DNA of 64,000 nucleotides from Cepaea nemoralis (lineage: Eukaryota; Mollusca; Gastropoda; Stylommatophora; Helicidae): positions 62,001 through 126,000 of the forward strand of contig JACEFZ010017434.1 in NCBI GenBank assembly GCA_014155875.1. The letters run 5' to 3'. Position numbers and translations under genes: made by a program. A model generated the notes under the pieces. The model made no database searches. It was not told the DNA's origin and saw nothing but the letters and a program-made list of their open reading frames with translations. Of this stretch, positions 9,192 to 19,174 are shown in pieces (position 1 is the first letter of the stretch; each line of letters begins with the position of its first letter).

Positions 9192-11390
9192 TTGCAGCCC
9201 CCATGGTGGACCCCAGAAGTAGACCATGCTTGGAAAGCAAAGAGAGCTGCAGTGAAGCAGCTAAAGAAAGTGCGACAGACACTTCGAAGCTCACGAGAGG
9301 AAGTGGACACAGCGGAAAATGTCAAGAAAGACAAGGTGGAGGTTTTCAAGCGCTGTGCTGCAGAGGCCAAAAAGGCAAAATGGGAATGTTTCATGAAGGA
9401 GATTGGAGGGGATAAAACACTGCAAAAATTCTGGAAACTGCACAGGCAAATGCAGAGAAAAGATCGGCCGATGACAGTGGGAACAATCTATAGAGATGAT
9501 GGTGTGCGCGTGATAACAGACAAAGAGAAAGGGGAGGCGTTTCTCCATAGATTTTTAGAGCAGACCAATCATAATGATGCGGACACCAGGGATGCAGTTA
9601 GATAGGAGCTATCTGGCACCACGAAGAATATGCAGTATGAAGACATCATACGGGTGGAAGATGTTAAACACATTTTGAAAAAGGCAAAATACACCAGGGC
9701 CCGATGGGGTCAGGAATGGCCACATGAAGGGTTTGAGCGAAGCAGACCTGGAGGAGATGACCGACTGCTTTAACCAGAGCATTAGGACAGCAACAGTACC
9801 GCAGGATTGAGTGCACAGCTATCTCATCCCTCTCCCAAAACCATTCAAGGATCAGTAAAAGCTTAGCGGCTTTAGGATCATCACCCTTCAAAATACATTT
9901 GGGAAGGTTTTAGAGAAGATAGTCGCTGTAAAGCTGCAAGAGTTTTTGGAAAGGGGGAAGCTTCTTCCAAAGAGGCCTGGGGAGCTACAGGCCAGGAAAA
10001 GGTACCTGGTCAAATGCAGCCACTTTTGCCTTTGATGTTTATGAGGGGTTCCAGAGTAGACAGGAAACGATGGCGGTAGCGCTTAACCTCGAGGATGCGC
10101 ACAATAGAGTTCGCTATGATATTTTGATGACCGCACTCATGGAGAAGGGGGTCAATCCCTGGTTCGCGAACTGGATAGCAGCCGTCCTGCACTCTCGTCG
10201 GGTTGCGCTCCGTCTGGGCGCATGGACCTCAGAGCCACATATGTTAACCCCGGGACTGCCACAGGGATCTGCAGTCTCACCGGTGCTCTTTAATGTGTAT
10301 ACGAGCAAGATTGCAAACCTAGAAGCACCAGGGGTTGGTAGAATACTAACATTTGCAGATGATATTCTTGCATATAGACAGGGGAGAGATAGGGAGCAAA
10401 CAGCCCAGGAGTTACAGGCGACAGTAGATAAAGTGATTGACTGGTGCACAGAAATGAGTGCTGTCATCCACCTGGAAAAGGCGGCTGTTTTGTGGTGCTC
10501 TCTGGACAACAGGATTGTAAGAGCTGATGTCCCAAGCCTCGCGATAGATGGTAGAAATGTCAGCAGAGAGAACAAACTGAAGTATCTGGGGATCACATTT
10601 GACAGGAGCATATCCTTCAAGGACCATGTGGAGACGGTCGTGACAAGATCTCAAAAGGGACTCAATGCACTTAAAACTATGGCTGCAGTGGACATAGAGC
10701 AGAGAATGCTTTTCACACTATACCAGCACTTGATCCTCTCAGTAATTGATTATGGATTAGGTCTGCTCACTGTTTTAGAGAGTCAGCTGGTGAAGTTAGA
10801 GCGCATACAGAACGAAGCTATGCGGGTCATTCTGGGATGCACTAGAGACACCCCAGTAGTGTGTATGCGTTACATCCTTGGTTTGCCGACTGTTGCTGGT
10901 AGGCTCCAGGTGATGCAGGCTAATGCATACCTCAGAGTAGCTGCAGACACAGACCACCCACTGCATGAGGCGCTGGACGCAGTTAAGGGTCAGCGACTGA
11001 TAAGAGGGAAATCATGGATGGCTCAGGCGGAGGATACGATCAGATAGGTGTGCCCCTTGGAGAACATTAGGCGTGGATAGCAGTGGGTCAGAGTGCCAGC
11101 GGAGCAGTCAGACTTGTGCAGAGTTATAATCACATTAAGCAGGGAGTGGCCAGCAGGGGCCACGGAAGTGGAAATCCAGCAACTAATTCAGGACAATGCT
11201 CACTCGTGTGATGTGAATATCTACACAGATGGTTCGGTGTCAAGAGGTGAGAGAAGTGGCTGGGAGTTCATAGCCAAAGCTAATGGTCGATTTTTGGGGC
11301 AGGAGAGCCTGGCATATGATACCACAACATCCAGCTTAAGAATGGAGGTGGAGGCAGTCACTGCGGCTCTCCGATGGATGGAGATTAATA

Positions 11391-11453
<63 letters not shown>

Positions 11454-11913
11454 CGTGATTGTAACTGACTCAGAAAGCATGCTAACGAGGTTGAGGACGG
11501 GCAGACTTCGTGCGGAGTGGCTTGCTTCGCTTCGGAGGTCACCGGTGACAAGCATCGCCTGGATCTTTTCTCCGGGGCATGCCGGTGTGCTGGGAAATGA
11601 ACAGGCGGTAAGATTGGCTGGCTCTGCAGAACTTGGTGGAGTATTGATAGATGACAAGGCAGACGTGGTTGCGGCCTTGTGGGAGCACGTGCACACCTCG
11701 GATAAGCAAATGGATTACCATGGTCTGGCAAGAATGAGACAACGAGGAGTGACGAAGGGATCTGGCCGACGTTCAATGCTCAGAGGAAAGGCGAGACGGA
11801 CTTATAATCAGATTGCTACTGGTACTATTAGTGTTGGAACTCTTCGCTGGCTGCTGAGGATGGGGACGGAGCACTTATGGGAATGCCCAGAATGCTGTGA
11901 CATCGATTCCTAA
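9192..11913 (+). pseudogene. I-B ORF2 (RT and RNase H), copy a, broken
   Basis: Open pieces 9192-9605, 10070-11047, 11093-11458 and 11455-11913 together cover linker, RT and RNase H. RT shows GLPQGSAVSP and FADD. RNase H shows IYTDGSV, SSLRMEVEAV and VTDSESML, but the last catalytic aspartate of the NEQAD motif is replaced by valine (NEQAVRLAG). Several stops lie between 9606 and 10069, and another precedes 11093. A long (AC)n run inside RNase H shifts the frame in this copy. Not functional. Confidence 0.85.
11392..11452 (+). repeat. (AC)n inside the RNase H domain, copy a
   Basis: A 61-bp dinucleotide run between the catalytic glutamate and second aspartate segments of RNase H, coding for alternating His-Thr. 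Related runs sit at the same place in copies b (27700-27754) and c (56633-56680). Confidence 0.95.
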
Positions 11914-11942
11914 ATCAATCAATCAATCAATCAATCAATCAT

Positions 11943-13202
11943 AAATGTATTTGCTACAGTGGATTGTTTTGTCAGAAAGGAGAAATGGGACTGGCTTAAG
12001 GAATTGGAGGAATTACCAGGTGATATGCTACTCATATGTGGAGACGTCAATACGAGGAACAGAGATTGGGACAGTAGTGGAGAAAACCGTCAGGGAATTA
12101 CCCTTGCGGATGCCATGGTGGACTCCGATGTGGTCTGCATAAATGATGGTAGGCCGACTAGAATGGCAATGAGGCCTGGCGATGCAGACACTGCTATTGA
12201 CTTGGCACTTGTCTCCCAGTCATCAGTCATTGGTGTAAAGTGGACTGTTTTGAATGACCATGGGAGTGATCACATGTCTTGCTCAGACCTGATTTCTAAA
12301 TCCAGGAAAGTTAAGGCTAGAAGAGTGAGCAAAACCTTCCGGTATGAGTGGACCGACAGCCTTCTTGGACGCCTCAGACAGGGGGCATGCAACAGGACTG
12401 TTAAAACTCCTTTTTGCAGCCCCCATGGTGGACACCAGAAGTAGACAGTGCTTGGACAGCAAAGAGAGCTGCAGTGAAGCAGCTATGGAAAGTGCGACAG
12501 ACACCCCGAAGCTCACGAGAGGAAGTGGACACAGCGGAAAATGTCAAGAAAGACAAGGTGGACGCTTTCAAGCGCTGTGCTGCAGACGCCAAGGGAATGT
12601 TTTATGAATGAGAATGGAGGTGATAAAACACTTCGAAAATTCTGGAAACTGCACAGATAAATGCAAAGAAAAGATCGGCCTATGACAGACGGAACAATTT
12701 ATAGAGAGGATGGTATGCGCGTGACAACAGACAAAGAGAAAGGGGAGGTGTCTCCCACAGATTTTTAGAGCAGACCAATCATAATGATGCGGATACTAGA
12801 GATGCAGTTAGAGAGAGTTATCTGGCACAATGGTGAATATGTATTATGAAGATACCATACGGGTGGAAGATGTTAAACATATTTTTAAAAAGGCAACAGA
12901 CACGGCACCAGGGACCGATGGTGTTAGGTATGGCCACATGAAGGTTTTTAGCGATGTAGACCTGAAGGAGATGACCGAATGCTTTAACCAGAGCATTAGG
13001 ACAGCATCAGTACCGCAGGATTGGTTACATAGCTATCTCATCCCTCTCCCAAAACCATTCAAGGGTCATTCAAAGCTTAGCGGCTTTAGGATCATCACCC
13101 TTCAAAATACGTATGGGAAAGTTTTAGAGAAGATAGTCGCTGCCTAGCTGCAAGAGATTTTGGAAAAGAGGAAGCTTCTTCCAAGAGGCCTGGGGAGCTA
13201 CA
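11943..13202 (+). pseudogene. I-B copy b, 5' half (endonuclease, RT start)
   Basis: Starts in the middle of the endonuclease: VFATVD, then LLICGDVNTRNRDWDS, DTAIDLALVS and NDHGSDH, the last conserved blocks of APE-type endonucleases. Next come the PPWWTPEVD linker with frameshifts and an open piece (12830-13147) with DTAPGTDGVRYGH and LIPLPKPF, the RT N-terminal motifs. It stops at 13202 at a 6-bp target duplication and resumes at 26006 after the AGTAGT element. Uninterrupted copy a (about 9985) shows the same join without an insertion. Confidence 0.85.
13197..13202. repeat. Target duplication GCTACA, left
   Basis: Six bases repeated at 26000-26005. Copy a has a single GCTACA at the matching site. 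Confidence 0.85.
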
Positions 13203-13253
13203 AGTAGTATCTTATGTCCTAAGTATATTTTCTGGATTGTGGTGCTGGATTGG
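13203..13253 (+). repeat. Outer left terminus of the AGTAGT element
   Basis: 51 bp matching the terminus at 14885 onward and the inverted right terminus ending at 25999, with a 4-bp deletion (ACTA). It joins inverted I-B sequence at 13254. Confidence 0.85.
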
Positions 13254-14884
13254 TATCATATGCCAGGTTCTCCTGCACCAAACGACGACCATTAGGTGTT
13301 TTTAAGACACCCCAGGCACTTCTCCTGCCTATCAACACCGAACCATCTGTGTATATAATCACAACACCAGGGCGAACACATCCTGAATTAGCTGCTGGAT
13401 TTCCACTTCCGTGGCCCCTGATGGCCACTTCCTGAACTCTCGGCTCAATGTGATTATAACTTTGCACAAGTCTGACTGCTCCGCTGGCACTTTGACCCAC
13501 TCCTCTCCTCGCCTAATGTTCTCCAAGATGCACACCTGTCTGATCGTATCCTCTGCCTGAGCCATCCATGATTTCCCTCTTATCAGTCGCTGACCCTTAA
13601 CTACGTCCAGCGCCTCATGCAACGGGTGATCTGTGTCAGCAACTACTCTGAGGTATGCCTTCGCCTGCATCACCTTGAGCCTTGAATTACCCGCATAGCT
13701 TCGTTTTGTATGCGCTCTAATTTCGCCAATTGACATTTTCATACAGTGAGCAGTCCTAGTCCATAATCAATCACTAAGAGAATCAAGTGCTGGTATAGTG
13801 TGAAAAGCATCCTCTGCTCTGTGTCCATTCACCATTGGCACCTTGCCGTCTTGACAGACGATATTTTGTAAGGGATGGAGTTATTGCCTCTCCATAGCAT
13901 AAAGCCTGGGCTAAAATATAGAGATCATGTGTTGCCAATGCAGCATGATCCCTCTCTCGGCCTGCCTAGTTCACTCCAGAGGAAAGGTAACACCTCTACA
14001 TCTGGAACAAGACAAGCTGCAGAAGCTGCCGGATCAGAAAAGCAATGCTCTAATTGTCCGTCTGTCGGAGCTTCGATCTTAGTCCAGCCGCCAACCAAGG
14101 CTTAGGGACTGGTCTGCCCTGCCATGACACTTTGTCTTTAGGTTGCATTTCCTCGCACCAGGGTAAGGCTTGTGTCCATTGCAGCCATAGTTTTAAGTGC
14201 ATTGAGTCCCTTTTGAGATTTTGTCACAACCGACTCCACATGGTCCTTGAAGGACAGGCTCCTGTCAAATGTGATTCCCTGAAACTTCAGTTTGTTCTCT
14301 CTGTTGACGCTTCTACCATCTATCGTGAGGCTTGGGACATCAGTTCTCGCAATCCTGTTGTCCAGAGAGCACCACAAAACAGCTGCCTTTTCCGAGTGGG
14401 TGAAAGCACTAATTTCAGTGCAACTGTCAATCACTTTGTCTTTTGTCACCTGTAGCTCCTGGACTGTTTGCTCCCTATCTCTCCCCTGCCTATATGCAAG
14501 AATATCATCCGCAAATGTTAGTATCCTTCCAACCCCTGGTGCTTCTAGGTTTGCAATCTTGCTCGTATACACGTTAAAGAGCACCGGTGAGATTGCAGAT
14601 CCCTGTGGCAGTCCCGGGGTTAAAAATATGTGACTCTGAGGTCCATGCACCTAGACGGAGAGCAACATGACGAGAATGCAGGATGGCTGCTATCCAGTTC
14701 ACCAACCAGGGATTTACCCCCTTCTCCATCAGTGCGGTCATCAAAATATCATATCGAAATCTGTTGTACGAAACCTCGAGATCAAGCGCTGCCGCCATCG
14801 TTTCCTGTCTACTCTGGAACCCCTCATAAACGTCAAAGGCAAAAGTGGCTGCATTTGACCAGGTATCTTTTCCTGGCCTGTAGC
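13254..14884 (-). pseudogene. Inverted copy of I-B copy b 3' half
   Basis: Minus-strand I-B RT to RNase H (motifs GLPQGSAI, FADDILAYRQ, IYTDGSV), ending at 13254 just after the first RNase H block. It is the mirror of 26000-27634, including the TGTAGC duplication (14879-14884), the 342-bp SINE-like insertion and a ~75-bp deletion near 13690. It carries the same disabling changes as the right copy, so it arose by copying that locus and not by an independent insertion. Confidence 0.9.
13829..14170 (-). mobile_element. 342-bp SINE-like element, mirrored copy
   Basis: Inverted copy of the element at 26717-27058, with the same flanking 9-bp duplication (TGTGTCCAT at 13820-13828 and 14171-14179). 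Its 3' end has the LINE C-type hairpin (13847-13860). Confidence 0.8.
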
Positions 14885-15150
14885 AGTAGTATCTTATGTC
14901 CTAACTAAGTATATTTTCTGGATTGTGGTGCTGGATTGGCCCCAATCCAGCTGGATTGGGGTTAGGGTTAGGGTTAGGGGTTAGGGTTAGGGTTAGGGTT
15001 TAGGGGTTAGGGATTATGGGTTAGGGTTAGGGGTTAAGGTTAGGGGTTAGGTTTAGGGGTTAGGGGTTAGGGTTAGGGTTTGTGTCTGCTCCTAATTATA
15101 CTTTCTGGATTGACCTCGCTGGATTGCCCCCAATCCAGCTCGGGGCCAGT
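14885..15150. repeat. Subterminal block with CTGGATTG motifs
   Basis: From the inner copy of the terminus inward, CTGGATTG or its complement occurs seven times, on both sides of the telomere-like array. Two copies form a perfect 22-bp palindrome at 14940-14961. Such repeated subterminal motifs are often recombinase binding sites; that role is inferred. The mirror block is at about 25735-25999. Confidence 0.7.
14960..15080 (+). repeat. Degenerate TTAGGG array, left
   Basis: About 120 bp of TTAGGG with TTAGGGG and TTTAGGGG variants, near the end of the element. TTAGGG is the usual animal telomere unit, but the irregularity and the inverted partner at 25798-25925 indicate an internal array belonging to the element. 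Confidence 0.9.
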
Positions 15151-15589
15151 GCGGTTTGGGTAGGGTAGGTACTTAGGTCATATGTAAGGGTTGATAATTC
15201 TAATAAAAGAGTTGTTTTCTAAGGGCAGATAACTGAGTGTGTGTATAATATTTTAACTAATTGTAAAAAATAAAATTAAAATAAAAGACAAGCAGGGGCG
15301 GGCGGCGGGCGCAGGAACGATCGCGGGCAGCCGGTGCGGGGGCGGTCGCGGGCGACGGGCGCGGGGGCAGGATCGAACCCCATAAAATACGTCGCATAGG
15401 TAGGTAGGTGGTTATTGCTGAGTGCCCACAAGGCCGGTCAGTGACGAGTGCGGGTAGTGGGGCTAGACGGTTCGAACCCTCGAGCCGCGCCGGGTGTCAT
15501 ATGAAAATTGTAAACAGTAAAAAGGTAAATATGGCGTGTATATGATCTGTAGTGGGTCGTAGTGGCCTATAAACTATCATCATGTAGAT

Positions 15590-16580
15590 TACACCTCTTC
15601 AAATGAAAACCTTAAAACATTAAAGATGGCCAGTAGTAACGGTTGTAAGTGGTATGGCTTAGTGTTGTTTGATGTTAAGGGGTGGTTGAGTAGCCGAATA
15701 GTTAGTTAACTGCTTCGGAACACTATCATCAAGTAGATTACACCTCTTCAAATGAAAACCTTAAAAAAGTAAATATTGCCAGTATTAACGGTTGTAAGGG
15801 TCTGGCTTCGTGGTATTCGTTGTTAAGGGGTTGGTGAGTGGTGATGTACCTATATAACAGCTCCCGAACACTACCATCATATTGGTTACAACTCTTCAAA
15901 TGAAAACCTTAAAAATGTAAAGATGGTCGATAGTAAATGTTGTAGTGGGTGTGGCCTAGTGTTATTCGTTGTTAAGGAGTGGGTGAGCGGAGAAGTAGCT
16001 AAAGAAGTGCTTCTGGACATTTCAAAGGGGTGGGCGAGTGGCGAAGCGGCTAAATGAATGCGTCGGTTCCTTGCTAAGAGACAGAGGAGTTGCTAGATAA
16101 AGGCTCCAGGTCGTTGTTAAGGGGCAGGTGGGTGTAAAAATAGCTAGATAACTGCTTCTGATCCTTGTTAAGAGGTGGGCGAGGGACGGAGTGGTTAGAT
16201 AATTACGCCCGTTCCTTGGTAAGAGCTAGGGTGATCGAGTGGATAAGTGGGTAAATAAAGGCATGGAGGTCTACCACTGGCACATTCAACGCATAATGGC
16301 GGGGTCGGTCGTCAGAAAACCTAGGATAGTTTCATTATATGTCTATTGTAAAGTGGTCGACTGTTTATTATAACGGTGGTTACTATTATCTGTAGTTAAG
16401 GGGATGTAAATACTATCATCATACCGGTTACAACTCTTCAAATGAAAACCTTGAAAGTGGTTGATTATACTGGTTTAGTTGGCATGACTTTGTGATATTC
16501 ATTGTTAAGGGGTGGGGTGAGTGGATGATTAGCTAGCTAACGCTTCTGAACACTATCATCGGGTTCGAATCCCAGTGGGG
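15590..16580 (+). repeat. ~148-bp repeats with tRNA-like A and B boxes
   Basis: A unit beginning TTCAAATGAAAACCTTAAA recurs at about 15598, 15746, 15895 and 16436 with 148-149-bp spacing in the first three. Between units are tRNA-like A-box segments (best: TGGCGAAGCGG at 16039-16049). GGTTCGAA-type B boxes occur at 15469-15479, 16561-16573 and 16735-16746. These look like tRNA-derived SINE heads amplified in tandem. No complete tRNA fold was confirmed. The mirrored array is in the right arm. Confidence 0.55.
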
Positions 16581-17839
16581 CGATCTAGTGGTAGAAGAAA
16601 TATTGATCATATTTGGTTACTTAGTTGTGATTTCAAGCTCTGGTGTTATTAACCCGGTTATGTTTAGAAAAGTAGAGGTGATGTGCTGGTTGCGGAGTAT
16701 GTTTAGGGGGTACCCCAGACACCGTGAAAGTGACAGGTTCGAATCTCGGAACTTTGTCGTTGGTAAGATTGCCAGTCAACAACGTGTGGGTGTCTAGTTA
16801 ACCATAGAGGTTAGGGTCGCTTTGTCCGGCCTTGTCGCAGCGGCCACAAGTCCCAACGCTGTTGAAAAACACAGACAGCAGATTTCACCGTTGCACCTAC
16901 GAGTCACAAAATATAACCTAACTTAAAAATCAGAATATGACCTCAACAGGTGTTGCCAAAAATCAATACTCATTTTCATAACGGCTAATCCATGGGATTA
17001 TCATCCTCGTAATGACCAAGTCAGGTTAATAATATTTCTTATATCTCCGCCATTGCAAATAGTTCGCGATATTAATAAATGTTCATATAAAGGTTGGAAG
17101 GGGATTAAAAGATTAACACCTATTGTTGGGACATCCAATAAAAATCAATAACACTACCCTCGATGTTTCTCATAATTGCCGATTGGGGATCATGGGTTAG
17201 GTGTATGTGTCCTTATTTAGTTAAAACAGGTGGTATGAGTAGGAGATATCACAAACAGTATCAGTATGTGCCACTCTGATCTTAAATATCAGTAGTTCGT
17301 TATTCTTGTGACATTGAAAACGCTTGAGGTTTGAAAAAGGATAGTGTACTATGTTATTAGGAGGTTTATATAGATTGACCAGTATGTGAAGTTGATAAGG
17401 GCACCCTTGTCAGCGCATCGTAGCTGTGTTATGAACTGTCGCCTATTACACCCGGGTGTGAAAATAATCAAACATATTTCATATCAACTCAATATGCATG
17501 CCTCTATATAACTGCATTGCAAACTTGGCTAGAGTTTACTTTAGGAAAGTATCGTGTATCTGTGTATACGGGTTTACCACTGCTTATAGATGTGTGCAGT
17601 ATTATTGGAAAGCGGCCGTTATGTAAACATTATCAAAGTATGTTGCCTTACAGAGCTGGTATAGTGTCTATGTGTCTGCTTTGCTGACTGTTTTATTTGT
17701 TGCCCTGTAGTATTTGGAGGGAGTTTCATGCGGATGTCTAGTGAATTAAAAAAACAACGATGTCTCAGAATCCACAACGCCACTGGCATTAGAGGCATTT
17801 TAACTTGTCTGCTCACTGACCTCGCTTCAGTCATACAAA

Positions 17840-17975
17840 AGTACAGGTTCTATGTAGTACTCAAACACTCTTTTTATTTCCCATTACAGTTGACAACTTT
17901 ATATTAGTCAGTATGTTTTCCAATTTGCAAAGACAACCTTCATCACAGCGATTCTTGTTCTAACCCTTTAAAGCC
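17840..17975 (-). pseudogene. RTE thumb relic in left arm
   Basis: Minus-strand sequence resembles codons for RTRIAMAKVAFSKMKNILT and IEPVLLYG of the intact RTE at 4881-7763, with stops and frame loss. Mirror of 22905-23045. Confidence 0.6.
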
Positions 17976-18764
17976 ACCTCCCATCAGACATTTTTTTCTT
18001 CTGTCCTTGTAGGCTCACGGTTACTGTTTCATCGTTTCAAGCTCCATACCTCTACTCGTATGTATTAGTGTGGTCGAAGTAAACCAACATCTCACAAGAT
18101 AGACATGTAATACCACCACGTATAGGGACATGTGGGTAATGGTTACAGCCGGTTAAATAAGGCGTTGCATCCTGTCACATGCGTAAGGGCACAGCCGAGA
18201 CACGTGGTTAAGAGGGGTAGTGCAGAAAAAACGGTATTATGTTGGTGATTTAACCAGGGACCTAACTCGGGATGACCACCATGTACGGGAGTGATTCTTC
18301 CCCCTCGTCAACATGGCGTCGGAAGTTTAAAAAGGTCCCCCTACTCTAGCGTGTCTATGTCCGAGTCGTCACAGGGTCACCAAGTAACAGCAAAGACTAC
18401 GAAACTACTACTACCGAGGCCTCTATACACAGTCAGCTTCGAATACAGTATACACAACTATAACCTAGTCATCACTGTGTTCGTCTAACCCTTTCTCATA
18501 GACATAGAGGAGAGATGTGAGCACCGAGGCCAGTTGGGGAAGGTGTACCTTTTACTTAACAGCTATCGGGTCATATACCCACGAATGTTTAGTTCTTTTT
18601 ATCACCTGTATAATATTACCCGTGAACACAACAAGCTTCCCCGGAGGAATCTTATGCGTCTCATATAACAGGACATATCACGTACCCGCTGTCCTGACCA
18701 GCGAAGTTATCGCGTCTCAGAGCAGACATTTACACTTTCATTAATTCTTCTGCCTGGCCAAAGG

Positions 18765-18876
18765 GGTCTTTGCATCTTTCCACAGAAACCCATTTCCAAT
18801 GTCAATATATGTTTTTCAATGTGTCGGCTCATTGCCACATTTCACATCCATACAAAAGTACAGGTTCTATGTACCA
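18765..18876 (-). pseudogene. Second RTE thumb relic in left arm
   Basis: Minus-strand relic of the YIEPVLLYGCE segment and following residues of an RTE-type thumb. Mirror of 21997-22130. Confidence 0.6.
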
Positions 18877-19174
18877 CTCCAGCAATAAAATAAGAAAAAA
18901 TTGTTAGCCAAATTATTAAAAATGTTCGTCAAATACAGAAATATATCGACCAGACTTATAAAATATAGTAAAATTTGTTAGCCAAACTTATAAAACTAGT
19001 GGTCAAAATAGAAATATCTCAACCAAGCGTATAAAAACAGGAAAAAGGCTATTATAACTAATGAGAGTGTTGGCCAAATACAGAAATATCTCGACCAACT
19101 TATAAAGTGTAGGAAAAATTGTTAGCCAAACTGACAAAACTGTTGGCCAAAATAAGAAACGTCTCGACCAACGT

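Larger units (their letters stand above)
9164..11942 (+). mobile_element. I-type LINE, family I-B, copy a
   Basis: A 5'-truncated copy that begins after the endonuclease domain (same start context as position 12387 in copy b) and ends with an (AATC)n tail at 11911-11942. Order of parts: linker (PPWWTPEVDHAW), RT, RNase H, C-terminal basic region. Presence of RNase H after RT is characteristic of the I group of non-LTR elements. Copy b follows directly, head to tail, with no clear target duplication. Confidence 0.85.
13254..19174. repeat. Left arm of large inverted repeat
   Basis: Reverse complement of 21697-27634, with only scattered differences (for example one base near 14658, a short GC-rich indel near 15297, one base near 16312). 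Spacer between arms is 19175-21696. The arm includes inverted I-B sequence in its first 1.6 kb and then the body of the AGTAGT element. Confidence 0.93.

Noticed and set aside
14960..15080. TTAGGG array as a true chromosome end
   Set aside because: The array is short, irregular, internal, and mirrored at 25798-25925 inside a mobile element.
16561..16573. Functional tRNA gene at the B-box motifs
   Set aside because: B boxes are present, but I could not form a full cloverleaf with acceptor stem and anticodon arm; SINE-like is more likely.
16588..16797. 69-residue open frame, identical at 24071-24280 on the other strand
   Set aside because: Appears twice only because of the palindrome; it spans a tRNA-like B box and has no recognisable motif.
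18517..18744. 75-residue open frame mirrored at 22127-22354
   Set aside because: Duplicated by the palindrome arms; no family features and no nearby coding context.
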